Origin: Streptomyces sp. NBC_00683
GTDB lineage: Bacteria; Actinomycetota; Actinomycetes; Streptomycetales; Streptomycetaceae
Direction: 5' to 3'
DNA: 64,000 nt
Assembly (NCBI RefSeq): GCF_036226745.1
Contig: NZ_CP109013.1
Location: 1,550,001-1,614,000 of the forward strand
Part shown: piece after piece, positions 8,925-16,193 of the stretch
Layout of the letters: each line of letters opens with the position of its first letter
How positions within the stretch are numbered: the first letter of the stretch is position 1
Position numbers and translations under genes: made by a program
The notes under the pieces: generated by a model
What the model was told of the DNA's origin: nothing
The model's input: only the letters and a program-made list of their open reading frames with translations
The model's database searches: none

Positions 8925-10307
8925 TCAGTGCAGTCCGGCAAGCCGGAGGAGCAGGGACTTCACTTCGGTGGCCTGGACTCGGCCGGTGAACGCGTGGGGG
9001 GTGGAGCAGAGGATGAGCGGACCTTCGTCGTCGCTCGTGGGAAGGCGCCCGTGGCTGCCGCGAATGGGTGAGGGGTCCAGGGGGACGACCGCCATGCGGT
9101 AGCGCATCCCGAGCTTCTTGCGGGCGACCGCTGTCACGGCCTTGACCCGGACGTAGGGGTCCTGGGGGTCCATGAAGAGCTCGACGGGGTCGTAGCCGGG
9201 TTTGCGGTGGATCTCGACGAGCTGCGCGAAGTCCGGCGCACGGGCGTCGTCGAGCCAGTAGTAGTACGTGAACCAGGCGTCCTTCTCCGCGACGGCGACG
9301 AGTTCCCCGGAGCGCGGATGGTCGAGGTGGTTGCCCTTCTTGCCCTCGTCGTCCAGGAGCTGTTCGATGCCGGGCAGGTCCGCGAGGGCTTCCCGGGTCG
9401 CGTCGAGGTCCTCGGGGCGCCGTACGTAGATGTGGGCGAGCTGGTGGTCGGCGACGGCGAAGGCCCGGGAGGCCATCGGGTCGAGGTACTCCATGCCGTC
9501 CTGGGTGTGGACCTCCAGCAGCCCGGCGCGGCGCAGGGCGCGGTTGATGTCGACGGGCCGGTCGACACGGGTGATCCCGTACTCGGAGAGCGCGACGACG
9601 GTGCGGCCCTCGGCGCGTGCGTCCTCGATGAGGGGTGCCACGGCCCGGTCGAGGTCGGTCGCCGCCCGGTGGGAGCGGGGGTCGTCCGGGCCGTAGCGCT
9701 GGAGGTCGTAGTCGAGGTGCGGGAGGTAGCACAGGGCCAGGTCCGGGTTGCGGGTGGCGATGATGTGCCGGGTCGCGTCGATGATCCACTGCGAGGAGAC
9801 GAGATCGGCGCCCGGACCCCAGAAGTGGAAGAGCGGGAAGGTGCCGAGCTTCTCGGTGAGCTCGTCGTGCAGGGTGGGCGGCCGGGTGTAGCAGTCGGGC
9901 TCCTTGCGGCCGTCGGCGTAGTACACGGGTCGGGGGGTGACGGTCCAGTCGGTGTCGGCGCCCATCGCGTACCACCAGCAGATGTTGGCGACGGTGTACC
10001 CGGGGTGGGCGCGGCGGGCGGCGTCCCAGAGCTTGTCGCCCTCGACGAGGCCGTTGTGCTGGCGCCACAGCAGGACGTCGCCGAGCTCGCGGAAGTACCA
10101 GCCGTTGGCGACGATGCCGTGCTCGGCGGGGGTGGTGCCGGTGAGGAAGGTGGACTGGGCGGCGCAGGTCACGGCGGGCAGGACGGTGGACAGGGGTGCC
10201 TGCACACCGGTTGCCGCCATGGCCCGCAGGTTCGGCATGTGTTCCAGGAGCTGGGGGGTGAGGCCCACGACGTCGAGGACCAGGAGCGGGGTGGGGTCGG
10301 CGGTCAT
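8925..10307 (-). CDS. Alkaline-phosphatase-fold phosphodiesterase (EboF-like)
   Basis: A 460-residue type I phosphodiesterase/nucleotide-pyrophosphatase. The first metal site is LLVLDVVGLTP near the start, the nucleophile is probably Thr47 in PAVTCAAQSTFLTG, and the second metal set is in LPHLDYDLQRYGP and ALSEYGI. A late FMDPQDPY segment is also present. No signal peptide is seen, so it should be cytoplasmic. It overlaps the EboE-like gene by 4 bp (ATGA), which indicates coupled translation. In ebo operons of other bacteria a protein of this fold accompanies EboA, EboB, EboC and EboE. A nucleotide-linked or phosphorylated inositol/prenyl intermediate is a possible substrate, but only as inference. 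Confidence 0.82.
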   Translation of the reverse strand: MTADPTPLLVLDVVGLTPQLLEHMPNLRAMAATGVQAPLSTVLPAVTCAAQSTFLTGTTPAEHGIVANGWYFRELGDVLLWRQHNGLVEGDKLWDAARRAHPGYTVANICWWYAMGADTDWTVTPRPVYYADGRKEPDCYTRPPTLHDELTEKLGTFPLFHFWGPGADLVSSQWIIDATRHIIATRNPDLALCYLPHLDYDLQRYGPDDPRSHRAATDLDRAVAPLIEDARAEGRTVVALSEYGITRVDRPVDINRALRRAGLLEVHTQDGMEYLDPMASRAFAVADHQLAHIYVRRPEDLDATREALADLPGIEQLLDDEGKKGNHLDHPRSGELVAVAEKDAWFTYYYWLDDARAPDFAQLVEIHRKPGYDPVELFMDPQDPYVRVKAVTAVARKKLGMRYRMAVVPLDPSPIRGSHGRLPTSDDEGPLILCSTPHAFTGRVQATEVKSLLLRLAGLH

Positions 10308-11479
10308 GGCAGCTCCTTGAGTCCGAGGTCGACCAGGAGGTCGCGGGCGAGGGTGAGTTCACTGGCGATGCCGTCGGCGAGCTGGGCGCGGGTTCGGGGC
10401 CGCAGCTCCGCCGGGAGTGCCTGCCAGGTGTACGTCTCGACCTCGAGGTGCCGCGTCAGGGGCTTTTGGCCGCCGACGAGCCGGGTCAGCACGGACTGGA
10501 GCACGGGGAGCGTGGAGGTGAGCGGGGGCGCCGGGGGTGCGTGCAGCGGTACGTGGAAGTGGGAGCGCCAGGGGGTGCTGTCGGGGAGTGTCCCGCCGGT
10601 CAGGGCCTCGTCGAGGTCGTCGGTCCCCCGCAGGCCCGCGGCGGTGAGGGTCCGTGTCTGGTGCAGGAAGCGCGGTTCGGCGAAGGCGGCCAGTGCGCTG
10701 CGCACCTCGGGCAGGTGGGGGTGCTCCGCGTGCAGGGCCGCGGAGAGCTGGGCCTTCGCGACGGGCACCCCGGCCGCGGACAGGGCGTCGAGTGCGGTGT
10801 CCGGGTCTTCGAAGGAGGTGGCGAGGTGGCAGGTGTCGACGCAGATGCCGATGCGGTCGTGGCCCACGGCGGTCAGGGGCGCGATGGCGTCGGCGGTGGT
10901 CTCCACGGTGCAGCCCGGCTCGGGTTCGAGGCCGATCCTGATGGACTTCCCGGTGAGTTCGGCGAGGGCGTCGAGCCGCTGTGCGAGCGTGGTGAGCGCC
11001 TTCTGCGCGATGCCTGCCGCCGTGGGATCGGCGGCGTACGGGGTGCGCCAGGCGATCGGCAGGGTGGAGATGGTGCCCTCGGTGACGTCGTCGGGCAGCA
11101 GGGCGGCGAGGAGCCTGGCGAGGTCGGTGGTGTGGGCGAGCCGTTCGGGGTCGGTCCAGTCCGGTGTGTAGACGCGGTACTTGACCTCCTCGGCCCCGAA
11201 CCCCTCGTACGGGAAGCCGTTCAGGGTCGCCACTTCGAGGCCGCGGTGCTCCAGTTCGGTCCGCAGGGATCGCAGTTCGGAGGGGTCGTTGATCAGGGTG
11301 CGGGCGGCGTCCTTGGCGAGCCAGAGACCGATACCGAGCCGGTCGCGCCCGAGCCGTCTGCGTACGGGCTCGCAGTGGTCGCGAAGCTGGGCGCGGACTC
11401 CGTCGAGGGTCTCCGCCGGATGCACGTTGGTGCAGTACGCGAGGTGGACGACGGAGCCGTCGGGGTGGCGGAAGCGCAT
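10304..11479 (-). CDS. EboE-type TIM-barrel metabolite traffic protein
   Basis: A 391-residue xylose-isomerase-like TIM-barrel protein matching the family named metabolite traffic protein EboE. Visible marks are LAYCTNVHPAETLDG at the N-terminus (the stretch usual for the family), VATLNGFPY, a metal-site-like IGLEPEPGC, ICVDTCHLA and HFHVPLH. It sits between the TatD-like gene (4-bp gap) and the phosphodiesterase (4-bp overlap). In cyanobacteria the ebo genes are needed to move a scytonemin precursor across the membrane, but the chemistry of EboE is unknown. ATG start at 11479, just after the upstream stop. Confidence 0.8.
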   Translation of the reverse strand: MRFRHPDGSVVHLAYCTNVHPAETLDGVRAQLRDHCEPVRRRLGRDRLGIGLWLAKDAARTLINDPSELRSLRTELEHRGLEVATLNGFPYEGFGAEEVKYRVYTPDWTDPERLAHTTDLARLLAALLPDDVTEGTISTLPIAWRTPYAADPTAAGIAQKALTTLAQRLDALAELTGKSIRIGLEPEPGCTVETTADAIAPLTAVGHDRIGICVDTCHLATSFEDPDTALDALSAAGVPVAKAQLSAALHAEHPHLPEVRSALAAFAEPRFLHQTRTLTAAGLRGTDDLDEALTGGTLPDSTPWRSHFHVPLHAPPAPPLTSTLPVLQSVLTRLVGGQKPLTRHLEVETYTWQALPAELRPRTRAQLADGIASELTLARDLLVDLGLKELP

Positions 11480-11483
11480 CGTG

Positions 11484-12332
11484 TCACTCCCCGCCGCGGA
11501 GTATGGAGTTGCCCTCGTGGAGCGGGTCGGGGGCGGCGATGTCGAGCTGGAGCCGGCCGCTCTGTCCGTAGAAGGCCACCGGGTTGCGCCACAGGACCTT
11601 GTCTACGTCGTCCTCGGTGAACCCGGCCTTCAGCATGGCGTCCGCGACCTTGCGGGTCTTCAGCGGGTCGCTCCTGCCCCAGTCGGCGGCCGAGTTGACG
11701 AGGATCTTGTCGGTGCCGTGGTTCCTGAGGATCGTGACCATGCGGTCCTCGTCCATCTTGGTGTCCGGGTAGATGGAGAAGCCGGCCCAGCACCCGCTGT
11801 CGACGGCGTCCTTCACGGTCGTCTCGTTGAGGTGGTCGAGCAGGACGAGTTCCGGGGCCAGGTCTGATTCGCGGACGACGTCGATGGTGCGGTGCAGACC
11901 GGCGAGCTTGTCGCGGTGCGGGGTGTGGACGAGCGCGGGCAGGCCGTGGTCGGCGGCGAGCTGGAGCTGGGTGGCGAGGGCGGTGTCCTCGGCCGGAGTC
12001 ATGGAGTCGTAGCCGATCTCCCCGACGGCGACGACGGAGTCCTTGACGAGGTAGCGGGGCAGCGCGTCGAGGACGGGCGTGCAGCGGGGGTCGTTCGCCT
12101 CCTTCGGGTTGAGGGCGAGTGTGCAGTGGTGCGCGATGCCGTACTGGGAGGCGCGGAAGGGTTCCCAGCCGAGGAGGGCGTCGAAGTAGTCGAAGAAGCT
12201 GGCGGGCGAGGTGCGGGGCTGGCCGAGCCAGAAGGAGGGTTCGACGAGGGCGCGGACGCCCGCGTCGTACATCGCCTGATAGTCGTCCGTGGTGCGGGAG
12301 GTCATGTGGATGTGGGGGTCGAAGATGCGCAT
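11484..12332 (-). CDS. TatD-family metal-dependent hydrolase (EboB-like)
   Basis: A 282-residue amidohydrolase-fold protein. Metal ligands are visible as DPHIHM at the N-terminus, VVAVGEIGYD, PALVHTPH, VLLDHLNE and a late NSAADWG. The open frame runs far upstream, but MRIFDPHIHM at 12332 is the natural start; it shares one base with the stop of the EboA-like gene (TGATG), so translation is coupled. TatD relatives are DNases or small-molecule hydrolases. The ebo context points to a metabolite rather than DNA. Confidence 0.85.
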   Translation of the reverse strand: MRIFDPHIHMTSRTTDDYQAMYDAGVRALVEPSFWLGQPRTSPASFFDYFDALLGWEPFRASQYGIAHHCTLALNPKEANDPRCTPVLDALPRYLVKDSVVAVGEIGYDSMTPAEDTALATQLQLAADHGLPALVHTPHRDKLAGLHRTIDVVRESDLAPELVLLDHLNETTVKDAVDSGCWAGFSIYPDTKMDEDRMVTILRNHGTDKILVNSAADWGRSDPLKTRKVADAMLKAGFTEDDVDKVLWRNPVAFYGQSGRLQLDIAAPDPLHEGNSILRGGE

Positions 12333-12955
12333 CAGGACTCCTCCGTGGGGGCGGGGGCGGGGGCCGTGAGATCGAGGACGGTCCGCAGGCCGACCGGGAC
12401 GGCTCGGCCGGCCGCGGTGCGCTCGGCGGCGAAGTCGCCGAGCATGCGGGCGAGTTCGGCGTCGCCGCGGGCGCGGCGGGCGAGCTCGGCGACCGCCTCG
12501 ACGGGGACCTCGGTGAAGAGGCACTTGAGGACGGCGTGCCGCCAGCCGTGCGTGTCGAGGTGGGCCGCGGCGTACGGGCCGACGGCCGCGGCGACGAGCC
12601 GGGTGTCGTTGGTGCGCAGGGCGTCCTCCACGAGCGGAAGGGCGGTGGCACCGAGGTCCAGCCGGTGCAGGGTGAGCAGGACGGCCCGGCGCTCGGCGGC
12701 GGTGCCCTGTTCGTAGAGCCTGGTCACGGCGGGCAGTCCGGCTCGGGCTTCGAGGAGCAGCAGTGCGCGTACGGAGTCGGCGTGTTCGAGTCCGCAGTGC
12801 CGGCCGGCGGAGGCGAACCGCAGCTCCCAGGGCGGGGTGCCCGTGTCGGTGCCGGGGTGTGCGGCGGCGTGCGCGGCCTCGGCGAGCGCCTCGTCGAGCC
12901 AGGCTCTGGCCGCTCCGCGCAGCAGGGCGTCGAGTTCCTTGCGGCTGGTCAGCAC
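12332..12955 (-). CDS. EboA-domain protein
   Basis: A 207-residue mostly alpha-helical protein with no signal peptide or membrane segment. It reads as an EboA-type protein: a WLDEAL stretch near residue 19, ELRFASAGRHCG, and leucine/alanine-rich helices resembling HEAT-like repeats up to PVGLRTVLDL. EboA has no known catalytic residues; in the ebo operon it may act as a scaffold or carrier partner. The gene overlaps the upstream isomerase by 7 bp and the TatD-like gene by one base. Recognition relies on neighbours as much as on sequence. Confidence 0.72.
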   Translation of the reverse strand: MLTSRKELDALLRGAARAWLDEALAEAAHAAAHPGTDTGTPPWELRFASAGRHCGLEHADSVRALLLLEARAGLPAVTRLYEQGTAAERRAVLLTLHRLDLGATALPLVEDALRTNDTRLVAAAVGPYAAAHLDTHGWRHAVLKCLFTEVPVEAVAELARRARGDAELARMLGDFAAERTAAGRAVPVGLRTVLDLTAPAPAPTEES

Positions 12956-13812
12956 GCGGCGGCTCCGTTCGTGGCTCCGGCGGCCTGTCGCAGGAACTCA
13001 AGTGAGGTGCGGGCGAGTTCGGGCCCTGCGTGGGAGTGGCGCGGCAGCTCCACGACGGTGAGGCCGCCGTACCCGGTGGCGGCGAGGGCTTCGAGCACGG
13101 GTGGGAAGTCGATCTCGCCGTCGCCGAACGGCAGGTGTTCGTGGACCCCGCGCCTCATGTCCTCGATCTGTACGTGGCGCAGCCAGGGTGCGGCGGCCTT
13201 GACGCAGTCGACGGGCGGGGCGGGTTCCAGGCACTGGCAGTGGCCGATGTCGAGGGTGATCCCGAGCGGTTCCGGGTCGCCGAGGAGGGTGCGCAGATGG
13301 TGGAAGTCGGCGAGTGTCGCGAGGAGGTGCCCCGGCTCGGGCTCGATGGCGAGGGGGATGCCGGCGCGGGTGGCGGTGTCCAGTACGGGGGCGAGTGCGT
13401 CGGTCAGCCGCTGCCAGGCGGTGTCGGTGGTGGTGCCCGGCGGGGTGATGCCGCTGAAGCAGTGCACGGCGTGCGCCCCCAGGTCGGCGGCGACGTCGAC
13501 GGCCCGGACGAGCAGCGCGGTGCGGGCCGCTCGGGCTTCGGGGTCGGGGTCCAGGAGGGACGGACCGTGTTTGCGTCGCGGGTCGAGGACGTAGCGGGCG
13601 CCGGTCTCGACGGTGACGCCGAGGCCCAACTCGGTGAGCCGGTGGGCCACATGGCGGGTGCGGGCGGCGAGGTCGGGGGCGAGGGGGTCGAGGTGCATGT
13701 GGTCGAGGGTCAGCCCGACCCCGTCGTACCCGAGGTCGGCGAGGAGCCCGAGGGCGTCGTCGAGGCGGAGGTCGGTCAGGCCGTTGGTGCCGTAGCCGAG
13801 GCGGAGGGTCAT
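12949..13812 (-). CDS. Sugar phosphate isomerase/epimerase (TIM barrel)
   Basis: A 287-residue xylose-isomerase-like TIM-barrel protein starting MTLRLGYGTNGL. Candidate metal ligands occur in AIEPEPGHL, LDIGHCQCL, HVQIEDMRRG and VVELPRHSH, a pattern typical of metal-dependent isomerases and epimerases. The start overlaps the prenyltransferase stop by 4 bp (ATGA), and the end overlaps the EboA-like gene. It is a second cytoplasmic TIM-barrel enzyme in this operon, apart from EboE and the exported one. An inositol or keto-sugar intermediate is a reasonable guess given the inositol-phosphate synthase two genes upstream. Confidence 0.82.
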   Translation of the reverse strand: MTLRLGYGTNGLTDLRLDDALGLLADLGYDGVGLTLDHMHLDPLAPDLAARTRHVAHRLTELGLGVTVETGARYVLDPRRKHGPSLLDPDPEARAARTALLVRAVDVAADLGAHAVHCFSGITPPGTTTDTAWQRLTDALAPVLDTATRAGIPLAIEPEPGHLLATLADFHHLRTLLGDPEPLGITLDIGHCQCLEPAPPVDCVKAAAPWLRHVQIEDMRRGVHEHLPFGDGEIDFPPVLEALAATGYGGLTVVELPRHSHAGPELARTSLEFLRQAAGATNGAAAC

Positions 13813-14981
13813 GTGGGGCTCACCTTCCGTGCGAGCGTGCGGGCGAGGGGGACGAGTCCCATGACGGCGAGCCCGGCGAAGGGCGCCCCGGCCCGGACGG
13901 CCAGCGCGGCCTGCAGCGGGATCATCGCCCGGATGCCGCCGCCGACAGCGCGCTGGGTGAGGGGCGGGGACGGGTTGAGGGCGGCGTGGAGCAGGGGTGG
14001 CGCGGCGGTACGGAGGTAGGCCCCGGCGAAGGTGGTGAGCAGGAGCCGGTCGGTGGCGGCCCGGGGGCGGAGGGGTGATCGGGGTGGTTCCTCTGCCCCG
14101 CCCGCCGCGCCCGCTGCCGTGAACTGCGGTGGGCCTTGGTCGCCCCTTCGCTCGCGTACGACGGCGGCGCCGAGCGCCATGGTCGCCGCGAGCGCCGCGA
14201 GGGGCACTGCCGTGGACCCGCCCTGCGCCTCGTGGCGGGAGACGGCGGTGACCGAGTAGGTGTGCCCCCCGAGCAGGAGTGCGGCGGGGAGTGCGGCGCG
14301 GGTGGCCCCTCGTTCCGCTGCCCCCGTCGCCGTGGCCGCTGTCGGTGCCGTCGTCGCAGCCGTGGCCGGACCCGTGGCCGTCGCGCCGAGCAGGAGGTCC
14401 AGTGTGCGGGCCGCCGCCATGGCTGCCGGGCCCGCCTTCGTGTGCTTCAGGTGCAGGTCGTAGGCCCAGACCGTGGCTGCCAGGCCGGATGCCACCGCCA
14501 GGGCGGGGCGGCCTGCGCGTGCCGCCAGGGTCAGACCCGCGGCTGTCAGGACGCCCGCCGCCGCCAGCGCCGCGCCGGGTGCGATCCGGCCGGACGGGAT
14601 CGGGCGGTGCGGGCGGTCGACGGCGTCCTCGTCGCGGTCGGCCCAGTCGTTGAGGGCCATGCCCGCCTCGTACAGGCACAGCGACGCGCCGACCGCGAGG
14701 GCCGTACCGCGGGTGGGGCGCCGGCCGGCGGCAGCCGCCCCGGCGAGTGCGTCACCGGGGACGGTGAACAGGGCCGACACCCGGAGCAGTTCCGCCCAGG
14801 CGCGGAGGGGCACCCGGGCAGGGGGCCTGTCCGGTGCGGGCGCAGTCCCGCCCACACCGGACAGGCTGTCTGGTGAGCTCACGCTCCGGGTACGGCCGGT
14901 GCTCCGGACACTCCGAGTGCTCCTTGCACCGAGCAGTGCGGGCACTCCCGTCAGCGTCGCGAACAGCCGGAGCGGCCTCAC
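13809..14981 (-). CDS. UbiA-family prenyltransferase (EboC-like)
   Basis: A 390-residue polytopic membrane protein of the UbiA superfamily, which attaches an isoprenoid diphosphate to an acceptor. The first aspartate motif is clear (LNDWADRDEDAVDRPHRP, form NDxxDxxxD). A second Asp-rich motif is not obvious; SRHEAQGGS stands where it might be expected. The GTG start overlaps the inositol-phosphate-synthase stop (GTGA), settling a start that the long open frame leaves unclear. The middle has an Ala/Thr-rich insertion (TGPATAATTAPTAA) and a charged loop, both unusual. It corresponds in position and fold to EboC. From memory, Streptomyces relatives are called the SCO3242-type prenyltransferases. 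Confidence 0.83.
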   Translation of the reverse strand: MRPLRLFATLTGVPALLGARSTRSVRSTGRTRSVSSPDSLSGVGGTAPAPDRPPARVPLRAWAELLRVSALFTVPGDALAGAAAAGRRPTRGTALAVGASLCLYEAGMALNDWADRDEDAVDRPHRPIPSGRIAPGAALAAAGVLTAAGLTLAARAGRPALAVASGLAATVWAYDLHLKHTKAGPAAMAAARTLDLLLGATATGPATAATTAPTAATATGAAERGATRAALPAALLLGGHTYSVTAVSRHEAQGGSTAVPLAALAATMALGAAVVRERRGDQGPPQFTAAGAAGGAEEPPRSPLRPRAATDRLLLTTFAGAYLRTAAPPLLHAALNPSPPLTQRAVGGGIRAMIPLQAALAVRAGAPFAGLAVMGLVPLARTLARKVSPT

Positions 14982-16096
14982 AGGGCCGCCCGCAGCCGCT
15001 CGGCGAAGGCCAGCAGCACCGCGTACTGCTCGGACAGCGCGGCCGGGCCGCCGTCCGGGTCCTTGAAGTAGAAGCCCAGCTCCGGGCGCGCCCCCGTCAG
15101 CCCGCTCTCTTGGGCGCGGGCCATCAGCCGGGCCAGGTCCAGGACGAGTGGGGCGGCCAACGCCGAGTCGCAGCCCTGCCAGATCGTCTGAAGGATCATC
15201 CGCGAGCCGAGGAAGCCGTCGAACGCGATGTGGTCCCAAGCGGTCTTCCAGTCGCCCATCGCGGGGACGTCGTCGATGTGGACCTCGCCCTCGGGAGCCG
15301 CCCCGAGCGTGTCGGCCAGTACGCGTTCCTTGCCGGCGTTCTTCGCCGCCGCGGCGGCCGGGTCGGCCAGCGCCGCTCCGTCCCCGCCGCCCAGGAGGTT
15401 CGTGCCCGACCATGCCCGTACCGGCAGGGCGCGCTGCACGAACATCGGGGCGAGCACGGAACGGAGCAGCGTCTGGCCTGTTTTGCCGTCGCGTCCCGCG
15501 TGAGGAAGTCCGCAGGAGTCGACGGCGTCCTGGAGTGCGGGGCTGCGCAGCCCCGTGGACGGGGTGAAGTTGACGTAGGGGCAGCCGGCGCGGAGGGCTG
15601 CCGCCGCGTAGAGGGAGCTGGCGGGCAGGCGGGTGGCGTCCTCGCCCGGTGCCGGTTCGGTCGAGGCGACGTTGATGACGACCGTGCGGGCGAGTGCGTG
15701 GCGGCGGGCGAAGTCGTCGAGGTCCGCGGCGAAGGCCGTGATGAGTTCCTCGTCGGAGCGGGTGTCGCCGGGGAGGGGTCCCCCGGGGCGTATCTCGGCG
15801 TCCGCGGCGGCGAGTTCGGCCCGGACGGCGGACGGCAGTCCGTACGGGAGGACCTCTCCGGCCGCGAGGGCCTCGGCCCGCTTGGGCAGCGGGCAGTCGA
15901 TGGTGTCGTGGCCGCCGAAGACCAGGGAGGTCAGGGGTGGCAGTCCGCTGTCTGCGAAGGGGGGTGTCTCGGTGACCATGCCGGTCGGCGGGTGCAGGCC
16001 CGCGGCGATGGCGGCGCACCCCGCGGTGGCGGTGGTGGCGACGGAGCCGCGTGCTCCGATGAACCAGACTCCGGTACGAACGGCATGTGCGGTCAC
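14978..16096 (-). CDS. Inositol-3-phosphate synthase family protein
   Basis: A 372-residue myo-inositol-1-phosphate synthase-type enzyme, which isomerises and cyclises glucose 6-phosphate using NAD. The Rossmann start GVWFIGARGSVATT is present, with YVNFTPS, a lysine-bearing GRDGKTGQTLL stretch matching the catalytic/NAD region, GTNLLGGGDG, AWDHIAFDGFLG and a C-terminal FYFKDPDGG. The GTG start has a GGGAGG ribosome site. It is the first gene of the ebo-like operon and lies beyond a terminator from the upstream gene. It is probably not the housekeeping copy. Other ebo operons use a dehydroquinate-synthase-like cyclase (EboD), so this sugar-phosphate cyclase may fill that slot (inference). Confidence 0.87.
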   Translation of the reverse strand: MTAHAVRTGVWFIGARGSVATTATAGCAAIAAGLHPPTGMVTETPPFADSGLPPLTSLVFGGHDTIDCPLPKRAEALAAGEVLPYGLPSAVRAELAAADAEIRPGGPLPGDTRSDEELITAFAADLDDFARRHALARTVVINVASTEPAPGEDATRLPASSLYAAAALRAGCPYVNFTPSTGLRSPALQDAVDSCGLPHAGRDGKTGQTLLRSVLAPMFVQRALPVRAWSGTNLLGGGDGAALADPAAAAAKNAGKERVLADTLGAAPEGEVHIDDVPAMGDWKTAWDHIAFDGFLGSRMILQTIWQGCDSALAAPLVLDLARLMARAQESGLTGARPELGFYFKDPDGGPAALSEQYAVLLAFAERLRAAL

Positions 16097-16131
16097 GGGC
16101 TGCCTCCCTGGGGGGATGAAGAGGGGTGGAG

Positions 16132-16176
16132 GACGGCGGGCGGGGGAAGGTGTGTGAGCCTCCCCCGCCCGCCGTC
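16132..16176 (-). terminator. Strong hairpin terminator after the secreted modular gene
   Basis: A 16-bp perfect G+C stem (16132-16147 with 16161-16176) and 13-base loop, 18 bp beyond the stop of the large secreted gene and before the inositol-phosphate-synthase start. It separates the two minus-strand transcripts and leaves only about 35 bp before the next start codon for other control signals. Confidence 0.75.
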
Positions 16177-16193
16177 GGCAGAGGGTGGCCGCC

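Noticed and set aside
9207..11171. Long plus-strand open frame opposite the EboE and phosphodiesterase genes
   Set aside because: Antisense shadow: no domain, Gly/Val/Glu-rich low complexity typical of high-G+C complement frames, and the minus-strand genes are clear.
13809..16019. 736-codon minus-strand frame read as one fusion protein
   Set aside because: Its first half is out of frame within the inositol-phosphate-synthase gene; the real prenyltransferase starts at the GTG at 14981.
7829..16096. A conventional antibiotic biosynthesis cluster
   Set aside because: No polyketide, peptide synthetase, terpene cyclase or resistance gene is present; the gene set fits an ebo-type metabolite operon better.
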